NCBI GenBank assembly: GCA_016926765.1
Contig: JAFGNY010000224.1
Span: forward strand, 1-11,167
Direction: 5' to 3'
Length of the DNA stretch: 11,167 nucleotides
Origin: Bacteroidales bacterium
GTDB taxonomy: Bacteria > Bacteroidota > Bacteroidia > Bacteroidales > FEN-979
Within the stretch, counting starts at the first letter, position 1. Every line of letters begins with the position of its first letter. The position numbers and the translations under genes were made by a program. Of the stretch, positions 1 to 6,733 are shown piece by piece. The notes beneath the pieces are model-generated. The model did no database searches. It was not told the origin of the DNA and saw nothing but the letters and a program-made list of their open reading frames with translations.

Positions 1-25
1 ACTCCAATAGATATCATAAATTCCA

Positions 26-43
26 ATCTCCCATAAGGGAGAT
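26..43. other. Short perfect inverted repeat in the left-edge non-coding stretch
   Basis: A 7-bp perfect stem (ATCTCCC / GGGAGAT) with a 4-nt ATAA loop. No T-run follows on either side, so it does not look like an intrinsic terminator. It may be a transcript-end or mRNA-leader hairpin, or chance. The rest of 1-190 is AT-rich. I find no TAnnTTTG promoter there, and its only other content is a weak open frame (3-194) discussed among the findings. Confidence 0.3.
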
Positions 44-176
44 CTCCACAATGATGATTGGCAATAACTATTGCATCGGGCCTGATTTTTTTATATCTTT
101 ATTTTCAAAAACCGTTTTTATCATATTCTTCTTTGTCATGAAAGATTTTTTTAACAAACAAATCAATTTAATTTAC

Positions 177-183
177 AGGAGAG
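177..183 (+). promoter_or_regulatory. Strong Shine-Dalgarno for the 191-784 lipoprotein gene
   Basis: AGGAGAG lies 7 nt before the ATG at 191 and fixes that start. A Shine-Dalgarno this good is unusual in this window, where the other starts have weak or no complementarity to 16S rRNA, as is common in Bacteroidota. Confidence 0.6.
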
Positions 184-190
184 CTTTAGT

Positions 191-784
191 ATGAAAGATC
201 ATGTTTATGTAACATTAAAAAATGCGTTTCTTTTTTCAATCTCAGCGCTATTGGTTTTGATGTCGGGATGCGATAATAAAATTGAAGAGGGTACGCTGAC
301 GGCGATCATTAAAAGCGTCAATCTGGTTGAAATTACAGGAGCTATCATATATATCGATGGTACAATATGCGGAGAAACATCCCAGAATGGGATAGCAACC
401 ATATCAAAACTGGAACCCGGACAACATACGATCATGATCCTGGCAGAAGGGTATGATACCTATTTTGCAACCATCACGATCATTCCGGGTGATCAGACAC
501 AGACTTTTTTACTCACGGTACATACCGGCTCAAAAACAGGAGCTGTTATGGGCAGGGTTCTTAATGCAGAAACGGGCCAGCCTGTGGCAGGAGCAACGGT
601 GACGGTAGATGGTTTTCCGGCACTTCAGACAACGACAGACAGTGAGGGGAAGTACCGGCTGGAGAACGTACCTTCCGGAAACCAAACCATTAGGGCGACA
701 AAGAGCGGGTTTATCGATGGTTTCACGGATGCCTGGATACACGACAGCTTTGATAATCCGGTCAATGTTGTCATCTATCCCTAA
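191..784 (+). CDS. Lipoprotein with PEGA-like and carboxypeptidase-regulatory-like domains
   Basis: This is a 197-residue predicted lipoprotein. The N-terminus has a hydrophobic segment (about residues 11-24) ending in a lipobox, M-S-G-C27, followed by Asp-Asn-Lys. Residues about 48-110 resemble a PEGA domain: an 'IYIDG' strand, 'LEPGQHTI', 'AEGYDTY', and a C-terminal strand. Residues about 117-175 form a carboxypeptidase-regulatory-like beta-sandwich, with 'GRVLNAETGQPVAGATV', 'TDSEGKYRLENVPSG' and 'ATKSGF'. Both are small beta-sandwich folds found in envelope and surface proteins, and no catalytic residues are visible. The ATG at 191 is supported by AGGAGAG 7 nt upstream. The gene converges on the FISUMP gene with 23 bp between stops. 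Its specific function is unknown; a binding, adhesion or cell-wall-tethering role is only inferred from domain type. Confidence 0.88.
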   Translation: MKDHVYVTLKNAFLFSISALLVLMSGCDNKIEEGTLTAIIKSVNLVEITGAIIYIDGTICGETSQNGIATISKLEPGQHTIMILAEGYDTYFATITIIPGDQTQTFLLTVHTGSKTGAVMGRVLNAETGQPVAGATVTVDGFPALQTTTDSEGKYRLENVPSGNQTIRATKSGFIDGFTDAWIHDSFDNPVNVVIYP

Positions 785-807
785 GTAAGGTGCCTGCTTG
801 AGTTGGC

Positions 808-1800
808 TTAGTCTTTCACACAGCGCACACTGGCCCCGCTTGTAGGGTTGAATAGTACATGAAAGACCGCGGCGGAATTGGTAACCAATCCAATGACGTT
901 GATACCGGTTGAGTCTGGTGTTGCACTCCACCAGTAGCCATTGGAACCTTCTCCTATGAAAATTCCTTCCATATAACTTCTTACTCCTCCTGGAAACGCG
1001 GAAAAACCGCTTTCATTCGTCCCCATGTAATTTGGCGGGATCCAACAGGGTAGTTGATAGAGTCCGGTGAGTGCCGATTTGAGCTTTCCGCCCGCAACCG
1101 CCAAACCCCCAAGCTGATTGACCAGAGTGTCCCAATCTCCAATGGTGGGTATACGCCAGCCATCCGGACAAAGACCTCTTGGATCTGTCAGGGTGTATGA
1201 ATTGTACAGGGCGCCGTAATACTGTCCAAACATCTCATAATCATTGGCATACCAGCAATAAGCTCCAGTGTTGAGCTGGGCCCACTGTGAATAATCCGTC
1301 CTGTTTGGAATGGCAGCTCCATTCCTGAAACGTGTCACCTTCAGATTTTCCGCCATCCACTCCTGGTCTCCGATACGCACTGTCTGGTAACTGTTCCCGT
1401 CGCTGTCGGTTACAGTACCAAACATGGTTTGCAAGATAAGTGCATCACTGTATCCGGTACCGGTCTCATTGGTTGCGTAGGTCCTGACGTAATACCGGGT
1501 ATTGGGTGTCAACCCGGTCAGTGTGACGGAAAAGGTTCCAGATCCCGATCCTGCCGGAACAGTGCTATCTGACACCGTGGGCAATGGTTGAGTGTTGTAA
1601 CAGATTCCACGGGCTACCACCTCAGCGCCTCCGTCGCTAAGGATTAATCCGCCTCCCCTGGCAGAAGTAGTGGTGACCTCGGTCAACGGATCAATAGTCA
1701 CAACCGGGATCGTTGGTTCTTTTTTCTTGCAAGCGGCTATCAAGAATAAACCAATCAGAAAAATTGCTATAGACCATCCGGGTGAAGTTTCTTTTCTCAT
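808..1800 (-). CDS. FISUMP-domain lipoprotein with N-terminal fibronectin-III-like domain
   Basis: This is a 330-residue predicted lipoprotein with lipobox L-I-A-A-C24 followed by Lys-Lys-Lys. Residues about 33-125 are a fibronectin-type-III-like module of the kind usual in Bacteroidota, with 'ARGICYNT', 'LTGLTPNTRYYVRTYATN' and a Gly-Ser linker. Residues about 128-330 match the Fibrobacter succinogenes major paralogous (FISUMP) domain: 'VTDSDGNSYQTVRIGDQEWM', 'AENLKVTRF', 'CPDGWRIPT', 'ESGFSAFPGG', 'YWWSAT', and the closing 'VRCVKD'. FISUMP is abundant and paralogous in this phylum but has no assigned activity. It shares sequence features with formylglycine-generating-enzyme-like and C-type-lectin-like folds, so surface binding is a guess. 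The start is ATG at 1800. A TTG-N20-TAGCTTTG promoter lies upstream, leaving a leader of about 30 nt. The gene diverges from the small lipoprotein gene at 1983. Confidence 0.92.
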   Translation of the reverse strand: MRKETSPGWSIAIFLIGLFLIAACKKKEPTIPVVTIDPLTEVTTTSARGGGLILSDGGAEVVARGICYNTQPLPTVSDSTVPAGSGSGTFSVTLTGLTPNTRYYVRTYATNETGTGYSDALILQTMFGTVTDSDGNSYQTVRIGDQEWMAENLKVTRFRNGAAIPNRTDYSQWAQLNTGAYCWYANDYEMFGQYYGALYNSYTLTDPRGLCPDGWRIPTIGDWDTLVNQLGGLAVAGGKLKSALTGLYQLPCWIPPNYMGTNESGFSAFPGGVRSYMEGIFIGEGSNGYWWSATPDSTGINVIGLVTNSAAVFHVLFNPTSGASVRCVKD

Positions 1801-1836
1801 GGAAATCAGTATTATTTCTGTTTAAGGAAGTCTGGT

Positions 1837-1867
1837 CAAAGCTACTGATATATTTTATGACCTGCAA
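1837..1867 (-). promoter_or_regulatory. Bacteroidota-type promoter for the FISUMP lipoprotein gene
   Basis: On the minus strand, TTG (1867-1865) is followed after 20 bp by TAGCTTTG (1844-1837), an exact match to the -7 element TAnnTTTG of the Bacteroidota housekeeping sigma factor. Initiation would fall near 1830, about 30 nt before the ATG at 1800. It sits back to back with the promoter of the divergent gene. Confidence 0.6.
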
Positions 1868-1925
1868 CAGCTTTCTGGCTTATAGATACACTTACAAAAA
1901 TTCTGGCTACATTTACAAGATGTAC

Positions 1926-1957
1926 TTTGATATATATAATTGTATTTAATACATTTG
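1926..1957 (+). promoter_or_regulatory. Bacteroidota-type promoter for the small lipoprotein / LruC operon
   Basis: TTTG (1926-1929), a 20-bp AT-rich spacer, then TACATTTG (1950-1957) match both the -33 and -7 elements of the Bacteroidota consensus. Initiation is expected near 1963, about 20 nt before the ATG at 1983. The rest of the divergent region (1801-1982) is AT-rich with no other clear element apart from the opposing promoter. Confidence 0.7.
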
Positions 1958-1982
1958 CTTTCAAACAATTAGTCAATTGATT

Positions 1983-2357
1983 ATGAAAAAGCTGAATGTT
2001 ATTGTGGCATTCCTGTTCGTGGCAGTTCTTGCGCTACCATCCTGTAAAAAGATGGATAAAAATCCGGATGAGAGTGGAATCTCAAAGCGAATGGACGAAA
2101 TGACTGTTGATCCTACTTTCAACTGGGGAACTTCAAGGGTAGTGGAATTCAGTCTGACCACGGCGACAAGAGGTGTCGTATACATCAACCAGACAGAGAG
2201 TCAGGATTGGTTCCATAAAGGATTGATTTCTTCCGGGGAGGTATACGTCGTCAGCGTGACGATTCCTTCCAATGTCAATGAAGTGAAACTTTCACTGAAC
2301 GGAACTGTCGCTGTTGTGCCCATTACCGGAAATAAAGTAAGTTATCAGTTTAATTAA
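1983..2357 (+). CDS. Small lipoprotein, probable partner of the adjacent LruC-domain protein
   Basis: This is a 124-residue predicted lipoprotein counted from the ATG at 1983. An in-frame TTG two codons earlier is less likely. The signal peptide ends in a lipobox, A-L-P-S-C21, followed by Lys-Lys. The mature part is an acidic linker and then a beta-rich region of about 80 residues with 'FNWGTSRVVEFSL' (about 45-57) and 'VSVTIPSNVNEVKLSLNG'. That first motif resembles the segment with a 'FNF-TT--V-L' pattern that lies N-terminal to, and in the same polypeptide as, the LruC domain in many Bacteroides LruC proteins. The next gene begins 11 bp after the stop and encodes an LruC protein, so the two are probably cotranscribed from the promoter at 1926-1957. 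No enzymatic residues are seen. The export call is firm. The link to LruC proteins is an inference from motif and context. Confidence 0.85.
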   Translation: MKKLNVIVAFLFVAVLALPSCKKMDKNPDESGISKRMDEMTVDPTFNWGTSRVVEFSLTTATRGVVYINQTESQDWFHKGLISSGEVYVVSVTIPSNVNEVKLSLNGTVAVVPITGNKVSYQFN

Positions 2358-2368
2358 AAGAGTCAGTC

Positions 2369-4273
2369 ATGAAAGCAATACGAACGATCTTCATCGCTTT
2401 TTTTGTGCTGGTTTCCTCCAGTGTCATCTTTGCGACCACGCGGTACGTCTCCCTTTCAGGAAGTAATACCCATCCTTATACTAGCCTCGCGACTGCGGCG
2501 ACTTCGATTCAGACAGCCGTCGACGCCAGCGTTGCCGGAGATCTGGTGCTGGTTGACGATGGCACGTATCTGCTGTCATCGAAAATCAATATCACCAAAG
2601 GCATCACAGTACAGAGCATCAATGGATATTCTCTGGCCATTGTTGATGGTAATCATGTGACCAAATGTGTTGAGATCAACCATGCGGATGCTGTGTTGGA
2701 TGGCTTTACCATTCAAAACGGATCCAATCCATCCAGCTTTGGAGGTGGTGTTAATATCAAAAATGGCGGAACAGTCAGGAATTGCTTCATCACTGAAAAT
2801 CTTGCCAGGGATGGCGGAGGTGTAGCCATTGACGATGCCGGGCTACTAGAGAATTGCATCATCACGGAGAATGCCGCAAATGAGAATAATGCCAATTCCA
2901 ACGGATATGGAGGAGGAGTACGTTTGTTGAACGGAGGTACAGCAAGAAATTGCCTGATCACAGGGAATGTCTCTTACATGTATGGAGGAGGGTTGAATAT
3001 CTGGAATGCGGGAATAGTGGAGAATTGCGTGATTGCGAACAATTCAGCGCCCTATGGCTCAGGCATCCGCACCCGGAACAACAGCCATGTCTATAACACG
3101 ATCATCTACTACAACACCGGCAGCGCCAACTACGACCTGAGCGGAGGAGGCTATTATTATTACAATTGTTGTACAACACCTGCTCTTGGCGCTGGTTACA
3201 GTTCCTTCTGCATTTCCGCTGCCCCCTCGTTTGTCAGTGTCACTCCTGGCTCGGAAGATTATCACCTTCAAGCGGGATCGCCCTGCATCGATGCCGGCTT
3301 GAATGCAGGCTGGATGGTAACCGCTCTCGATCTCGACGGAAATCCCCGCATTGACAATGGAACAGTGGACATGGGACCCTATGAAGCATCAACGGCTCCT
3401 CCCGATACCGACGGTGACGGCATTCCCGATGCAGATGATGATTATCCGGATGACGCCACCCGTGCGTTCGATAATTTCTACCCTTCGTCAGGATATGGCA
3501 CCCTGGCATTTGAAGACCTCTGGCCCGGCACGGGAGACTACGACTTCAATGACCTGGTATGCGATTACCGGTTCCAAACAGTCACCAATGCGTCGAATAA
3601 CGTAGTCGAAATTTTCGGAACCTTTATCATCAAGGCGTTCGGTGCCAGTTACCACAATGGATTTGGATTCCAGTTCCCCAACGACCATGTCAGCCAGGCA
3701 CACCTCGATGTCTCCGGATACGATATCGACGCAGGCGGCTATATCACTCTGGAAGCCAACGGACTTGAATCGGGACAGGCAAAACCGACCATCATTGTAT
3801 ACGATAATGCGTATCGGCTGATGCAGTGGCCGGCTACCGGAACCGGCGTCAATACTACCCCTTCCGCTCCCTATGTTACTCCGGATACCATCCATATCAC
3901 CATGGAGTTTTCTTCGCAAACCTATACCATTGCACAGGTGGCAATCGACCAGTTCAATCCATTTATCATTGTTAACCTAAACAGGGATGTAGAGGTGCAT
4001 CTTCCCGACTACCCGCCTACCAGCCTTGCCGATCTTTCGTTATTAGGCACGGAAATGGACGATAGCGATCCGTTGACCGGACGGTATTATAAGTCTGGGA
4101 CAAACCTGCCATGGGGATTGAATTTCTATCAGAGCTTTGACTATCCGATCGAGGAGGTCCAGATTGTGGATGCGTACAACCACTTTGTTGAATGGGCAGA
4201 AAGCAGTGGCGCACTTTATCCAGACTGGTACGAAGATAATCCCGGTTACCGAAATAATTCCAATATTTACTGA
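2369..4273 (+). CDS. Secreted right-handed beta-helix / TSP3 / LruC-domain (DUF4842) protein
   Basis: This is a 634-residue secreted protein. Residues 1-22 are a signal peptide without a lipobox Cys. Residues about 25-285 form a pectate-lyase-like right-handed beta-helix: 'IQTAVDAS-AGDLVLVDDGTY' opens it and repeated G-G-x-V-x-N-C-x-I-T-x-N coils follow. Residues 303-339 carry the 'SPCIDAG ... DLDGNPRI ... VDMGPYE' signature of choice-of-anchor-Q beta-helix proteins. Residues 346-361 are a thrombospondin-type-3-like calcium repeat (DTDGDGIPDADDDYPDD). Residues about 366-630 are the LruC/DUF4842 domain, with its hallmark 'GDYDFNDLVCDYR' at 389-401 and 'FGFQFP' after it. LruC was named from a Leptospira protein; the domain's activity is unknown. 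The beta-helix could bind polysaccharide, but no lyase catalytic site is evident. The gene is probably cotranscribed with the small lipoprotein 11 bp upstream, and it converges on the cytochrome gene with 16 bp between stops. Confidence 0.93.
   Translation: MKAIRTIFIAFFVLVSSSVIFATTRYVSLSGSNTHPYTSLATAATSIQTAVDASVAGDLVLVDDGTYLLSSKINITKGITVQSINGYSLAIVDGNHVTKCVEINHADAVLDGFTIQNGSNPSSFGGGVNIKNGGTVRNCFITENLARDGGGVAIDDAGLLENCIITENAANENNANSNGYGGGVRLLNGGTARNCLITGNVSYMYGGGLNIWNAGIVENCVIANNSAPYGSGIRTRNNSHVYNTIIYYNTGSANYDLSGGGYYYYNCCTTPALGAGYSSFCISAAPSFVSVTPGSEDYHLQAGSPCIDAGLNAGWMVTALDLDGNPRIDNGTVDMGPYEASTAPPDTDGDGIPDADDDYPDDATRAFDNFYPSSGYGTLAFEDLWPGTGDYDFNDLVCDYRFQTVTNASNNVVEIFGTFIIKAFGASYHNGFGFQFPNDHVSQAHLDVSGYDIDAGGYITLEANGLESGQAKPTIIVYDNAYRLMQWPATGTGVNTTPSAPYVTPDTIHITMEFSSQTYTIAQVAIDQFNPFIIVNLNRDVEVHLPDYPPTSLADLSLLGTEMDDSDPLTGRYYKSGTNLPWGLNFYQSFDYPIEEVQIVDAYNHFVEWAESSGALYPDWYEDNPGYRNNSNIY
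2744..3118 (+). repeat. Beta-helix coil repeats inside the LruC-domain protein
   Basis: Residues about 126-250 contain four to five degenerate tandem coils of roughly 22-40 residues. Each is built around a Gly-Gly-Gly strand followed by x-N-G/A-G-x-x-x-N-C-x-I-T-x-N, for example 'NGGTVRNCFITEN', 'DAGLLENCIITEN', 'NGGTARNCLITGN' and 'NAGIVENCVIANN'. The repeats are diverged at the DNA level, so recent tandem duplication is not indicated. Confidence 0.75.
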
Positions 4274-4289
4274 AAACGATTTTTCTGAT

Positions 4290-5495
4290 CTACTCTTCGT
4301 CGGGAAACTTATCCGGTGGCCCAAAATCCGGATTCGTCAGAAACTCCTCATCGTGAAGGGCGGCTATGAATGCTTTCAACTGCTCTTTTTCTGCCGGTGT
4401 AAGTTGCACACCATTATCGGCGATATGGTGCATCAGGGGATCGATGTAAGGTGACCATACCAGATGATGGGAGTAAAATTCAATGACCTCATCCAGGGTG
4501 GCAAATCTCCCGTCATGCATATAGGGACCGGTTACAGCGATATTTCGCAGGGTGGTGGCTTTGTAGGCGCCCAGGTCCATCGGATCACCGGTAATGTGGT
4601 ACCGGTCGCGCGGATCTTCCCACGGACCGGTGAAAAGAGAATCCTTGCCGTTGTTGTAAAAGAGATGTGTGGTAAAGAGGGGATTTCCGTCGCCGCCATG
4701 GCAGTGGAAACAATCGGCTCCCTCTTCGGTGGTGAAAAGAATGAATCCCTGGATCTCTGCAGGGGTGAGTTGAACCTCTCCGCGCAGGTATTTGTCGAAC
4801 CTTGAATTGGCCGAAATGAGTGTGCGAATAAACTGAGCAATGGCACGTCCCATATTCTTCACCGTGACGGTTTCAGATCCAAAGGCTTTGTAAAAAAGCT
4901 CCGGGTAACCGGATGTATTCTGGATCAGTTGTTTCGAAAGGTTGGTATCGCTATCCATTTCGTGCTCAGCAACGATCCCCATCCAAACGAGGTCTTCGAT
5001 ATTCCGGTAAGCGGGATTTGAATTGGCATTGGAAACAAGCCCGTTCCACAGATAACCGGAAGAATTCCACACGAGATTCACTAAAGGCAACATCACATGA
5101 GGGGTAGGTTTCCCGGTGACGCCAAAGGGAAATCCACCGAAGTACTTCGGGTGGTTGATCCCGCATTCAAACGAATTTGCCTGGATATGACAGGTTCCGC
5201 AACTCATCATGGAATCAGGATCGGAACGTCCGGAGATTCTGCCATCGTAAAAGAGATACCTTCCCAGAGCCACACCTTCCACTGTCATCGGATTGTCTTC
5301 GGGAATATTCAGGTTCGTGGGAAATCCATATGGAATGTCAATTTCGTAAGGAGTCGCATGCCACTCCGGAGTTGACGGTTCCTCTTTTTTGCATCCATGA
5401 AGTAGTACAAATCCCAACAACAGTGAAAAGATCAACGAAATGATTGCTCCTGGCTTCGTCGATTTAAGAGATCCGGATGGGATTCGCTGCTGCAT
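4290..5495 (-). CDS. mbnH: MbnH/MauG-type diheme cytochrome c peroxidase family lipoprotein
   Basis: This is a 401-residue predicted lipoprotein of the bacterial diheme cytochrome c peroxidase / MauG superfamily. After a hydrophobic segment comes a lipobox, L-H-G-C35, then Lys-Lys-Glu-Glu. Heme-binding C-x-x-C-H motifs lie at residues 99-103 (CGTCH) and 262-266 (CFHCH). The Trp in 'LWNG' (about 150) aligns with the inter-heme Trp of 'FWDGRA' in classical peroxidases, and 'TGPYMHDGRFATLDEVIEFY' (about 322-341) is the conserved second-heme distal region. ATG at 5495 is preferred to an in-frame TTG at 5510, because the upstream mbnP-like stop ends at 5497 and leaves 1 bp. This tight pairing with an MbnP-family gene points to MbnH, which oxidises a Trp of MbnP to kynurenine, rather than to a general H2O2-scavenging peroxidase. 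The subfamily call rests mainly on context. It acts outside the cytoplasm, anchored by lipid. Confidence 0.92.
   Translation of the reverse strand: MQQRIPSGSLKSTKPGAIISLIFSLLLGFVLLHGCKKEEPSTPEWHATPYEIDIPYGFPTNLNIPEDNPMTVEGVALGRYLFYDGRISGRSDPDSMMSCGTCHIQANSFECGINHPKYFGGFPFGVTGKPTPHVMLPLVNLVWNSSGYLWNGLVSNANSNPAYRNIEDLVWMGIVAEHEMDSDTNLSKQLIQNTSGYPELFYKAFGSETVTVKNMGRAIAQFIRTLISANSRFDKYLRGEVQLTPAEIQGFILFTTEEGADCFHCHGGDGNPLFTTHLFYNNGKDSLFTGPWEDPRDRYHITGDPMDLGAYKATTLRNIAVTGPYMHDGRFATLDEVIEFYSHHLVWSPYIDPLMHHIADNGVQLTPAEKEQLKAFIAALHDEEFLTNPDFGPPDKFPDEE
4698..4712 (-). other. Second heme c attachment site (CFHCH) in the diheme protein
   Basis: Codons for C-F-H-C-H, residues 262-266. Covalent attachment of the C-terminal heme through both cysteines, with the His as proximal ligand, follows from the motif. 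Confidence 0.9.
5187..5201 (-). other. First heme c attachment site (CGTCH) in the diheme protein
   Basis: Codons for C-G-T-C-H, residues 99-103, in the usual position for the N-terminal heme of the CcpA/MauG fold. About 160 residues separate it from the second motif, as is normal for the family. Confidence 0.9.
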
Positions 5496-5496
5496 C

Positions 5497-6309
5497 TTAC
5501 TTCTGTTCAATTGAACCCTGTTTTGCCACTATCGATGTAAATACGTCGTGTCCGTTCTCGCATCCCAGACGCATCGCCTCCTGGTTTTGCATGATATCCC
5601 CTCCCCAGTGGTTAAAATCAAACGTGTTAGGATTCCTGAACCAGTTTTCGATATTCATCACAATGGTAATTTGCTGCTGGCCGTTTGCCGGTAGGGAAAA
5701 GGCGGAATTTGGTAACGAAACGGTAAAATAATTCTGAACGAATCCGATGATCGAATCGGGATAATGTGCATAAATCTGACCAATACCCAGATGAAAATCA
5801 AATGGTTGCACTACGGAATTGGTGTCAAGCCATTTCCCGTTCAGCTTCATGTAATGGTATCCACCGCCCAGGTATTCGGGCCAGAACATAAACGATTCAG
5901 GAGGATTCAGGAACATCAGCGATTGATTTTTGGCTTCATTGATCCCAAAGGTAAAACTCACAGAATCGTAGCTCCCTGCAGGAATCGTATCGTATACCTC
6001 CCATCTCCGGGTATCGGGCAGGTCTGAATCAATGTAATGGATCGCTGTCCAGGCGTCGAGTAAAACCGGATCCCCGTTGGGGCGATGCAACACGACATCG
6101 GAGATGAAGTACTGGATCTCATTCACCATATACTGATTGCCGGCTTCATTCATATAGAGGAGGGTGTCGCGTTGCAACGGGTTGCCGTCAATCATAAAAT
6201 CAAATGTGAGGATGAGTTTCTGGGTGCTCACAGTCTCCCCGGGTGGATCTTTCCGGCATCCGGTATTGAAGAGGATTGTCACTAGCAGAAAAAAAATTGT
6301 ACTTCTCAT
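5497..6309 (-). CDS. mbnP: MbnP-family copper-binding lipoprotein
   Basis: This is a 270-residue predicted lipoprotein with Cys18 (F-N-T-G-C) followed by Arg-Lys. The mature protein fits the MbnP-like family as found in Bacteroidota: an opening 'LTFDFMIDGNPL' strand, 'NEIQYFISDVVLH', 'IPAGSYDSVSFTFGIN', the signature 'MFWPEYLGGGYHYMKLNG' (about 141-158), 'DFHLG' (171-175), and a C-terminal 'QNGHDVF'-like stretch. His152 and His173, with one of the Trp residues (Trp143 is a candidate), are plausible parts of a copper site. In the characterised Methylosinus pair, the diheme enzyme MbnH converts a Trp of MbnP to kynurenine and this is needed for copper binding. Here the diheme enzyme gene begins 1 bp after this stop. 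An OprC-type copper receptor is encoded two genes upstream. Start ATG at 6309, with no clear Shine-Dalgarno. The family call is strong. The residue assignment is inference. Confidence 0.9.
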   Translation of the reverse strand: MRSTIFFLLVTILFNTGCRKDPPGETVSTQKLILTFDFMIDGNPLQRDTLLYMNEAGNQYMVNEIQYFISDVVLHRPNGDPVLLDAWTAIHYIDSDLPDTRRWEVYDTIPAGSYDSVSFTFGINEAKNQSLMFLNPPESFMFWPEYLGGGYHYMKLNGKWLDTNSVVQPFDFHLGIGQIYAHYPDSIIGFVQNYFTVSLPNSAFSLPANGQQQITIVMNIENWFRNPNTFDFNHWGGDIMQNQEAMRLGCENGHDVFTSIVAKQGSIEQK

Positions 6310-6367
6310 ACCAACGATTCTATTTTCATAGACAACAATTCCTTTGGGGGCGTTGCATCAGAGTCAG

Positions 6368-6724
6368 TCAGAAAGGGATCGTTCCCGATACGATCACATA
6401 GTGGATCGTATCGAAGTTACTGGAGGCTTGTTTGTATATCTTTCCGTCAACCAGGATGGAAAGGTTGATCCCGGAAGTGATATCTTTATAGATTGCTGAC
6501 AGGTAGACAATTTCTCCCTGCCTTGATGTAAAGGAGTAGTCCCACTCATCCTCAGCACTCGCCACGGGGATCTGGAGAGTGACCAGGCTGCCGGTCTCGT
6601 CGAGATAGGTGACAGTAAACGGAGAGATAGCGCCTGTGGCGTGATAGCGAACCGGGATATCCGCATTTTTTTCGCAGGAAATCAGGGATGTAAGCAGCGT
6701 GGTTAAAATGATAAATCGTTTCAT
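6368..6724 (-). CDS. Small MmpS-like beta-sandwich lipoprotein
   Basis: This is a 118-residue predicted lipoprotein with lipobox S-L-I-S-C17 followed by Glu-Lys. The mature region resembles the MmpS-type fold: 'VRYHATGAISPFTVTYLDETG' (about 25-45), a central 'EDEWDYSFTSRQGEIVYLSA' (about 58-77), then 'INLSILVDGKIYKQ' (86-99), with 'SNFDTIHYVIVSG' closing. MmpS proteins are accessory partners of mycobacterial MmpL transporters, but no RND or MmpL gene is here, so only the fold is implied. It starts 9 bp after the TonB receptor stop and lies 58 bp before the MbnP gene, inside the presumed copper operon. It may be a periplasmic partner of the receptor or of MbnP. It has no Cys besides the lipidated one and no Met after Met1. 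The single mature His (His28) makes it an unlikely high-affinity copper carrier by itself. Confidence 0.85.
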   Translation of the reverse strand: MKRFIILTTLLTSLISCEKNADIPVRYHATGAISPFTVTYLDETGSLVTLQIPVASAEDEWDYSFTSRQGEIVYLSAIYKDITSGINLSILVDGKIYKQASSNFDTIHYVIVSGTIPF

Positions 6725-6733
6725 GACAGGTCA

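Noticed and set aside
1966..1979. CAATT-AGTC-AATTG inverted repeat just before the ATG at 1983 as an operator or hairpin
   Set aside because: A 5-bp AT-rich stem is expected by chance in this AT-rich leader, and nothing else supports it.
4274..4289. Bidirectional terminator between the convergent LruC and cytochrome genes
   Set aside because: The 16-bp gap has a short T-run but no GC-rich stem, so no intrinsic terminator can be supported.
4290..5495. Ordinary H2O2-detoxifying cytochrome c peroxidase (CcpA)
   Set aside because: The fold fits, but adjacency to an MbnP-family gene with a 1-bp gap and a copper receptor nearby favours the MbnH role. Sequence alone does not exclude peroxidase activity.
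5496..5510. TTG at 5510 as start of the diheme cytochrome gene, giving a 14-bp overlap with mbnP
   Set aside because: An in-frame ATG at 5495 lies 1 bp after the upstream stop and leaves an intact signal peptide and lipobox. TTG starts are rare and not needed here.
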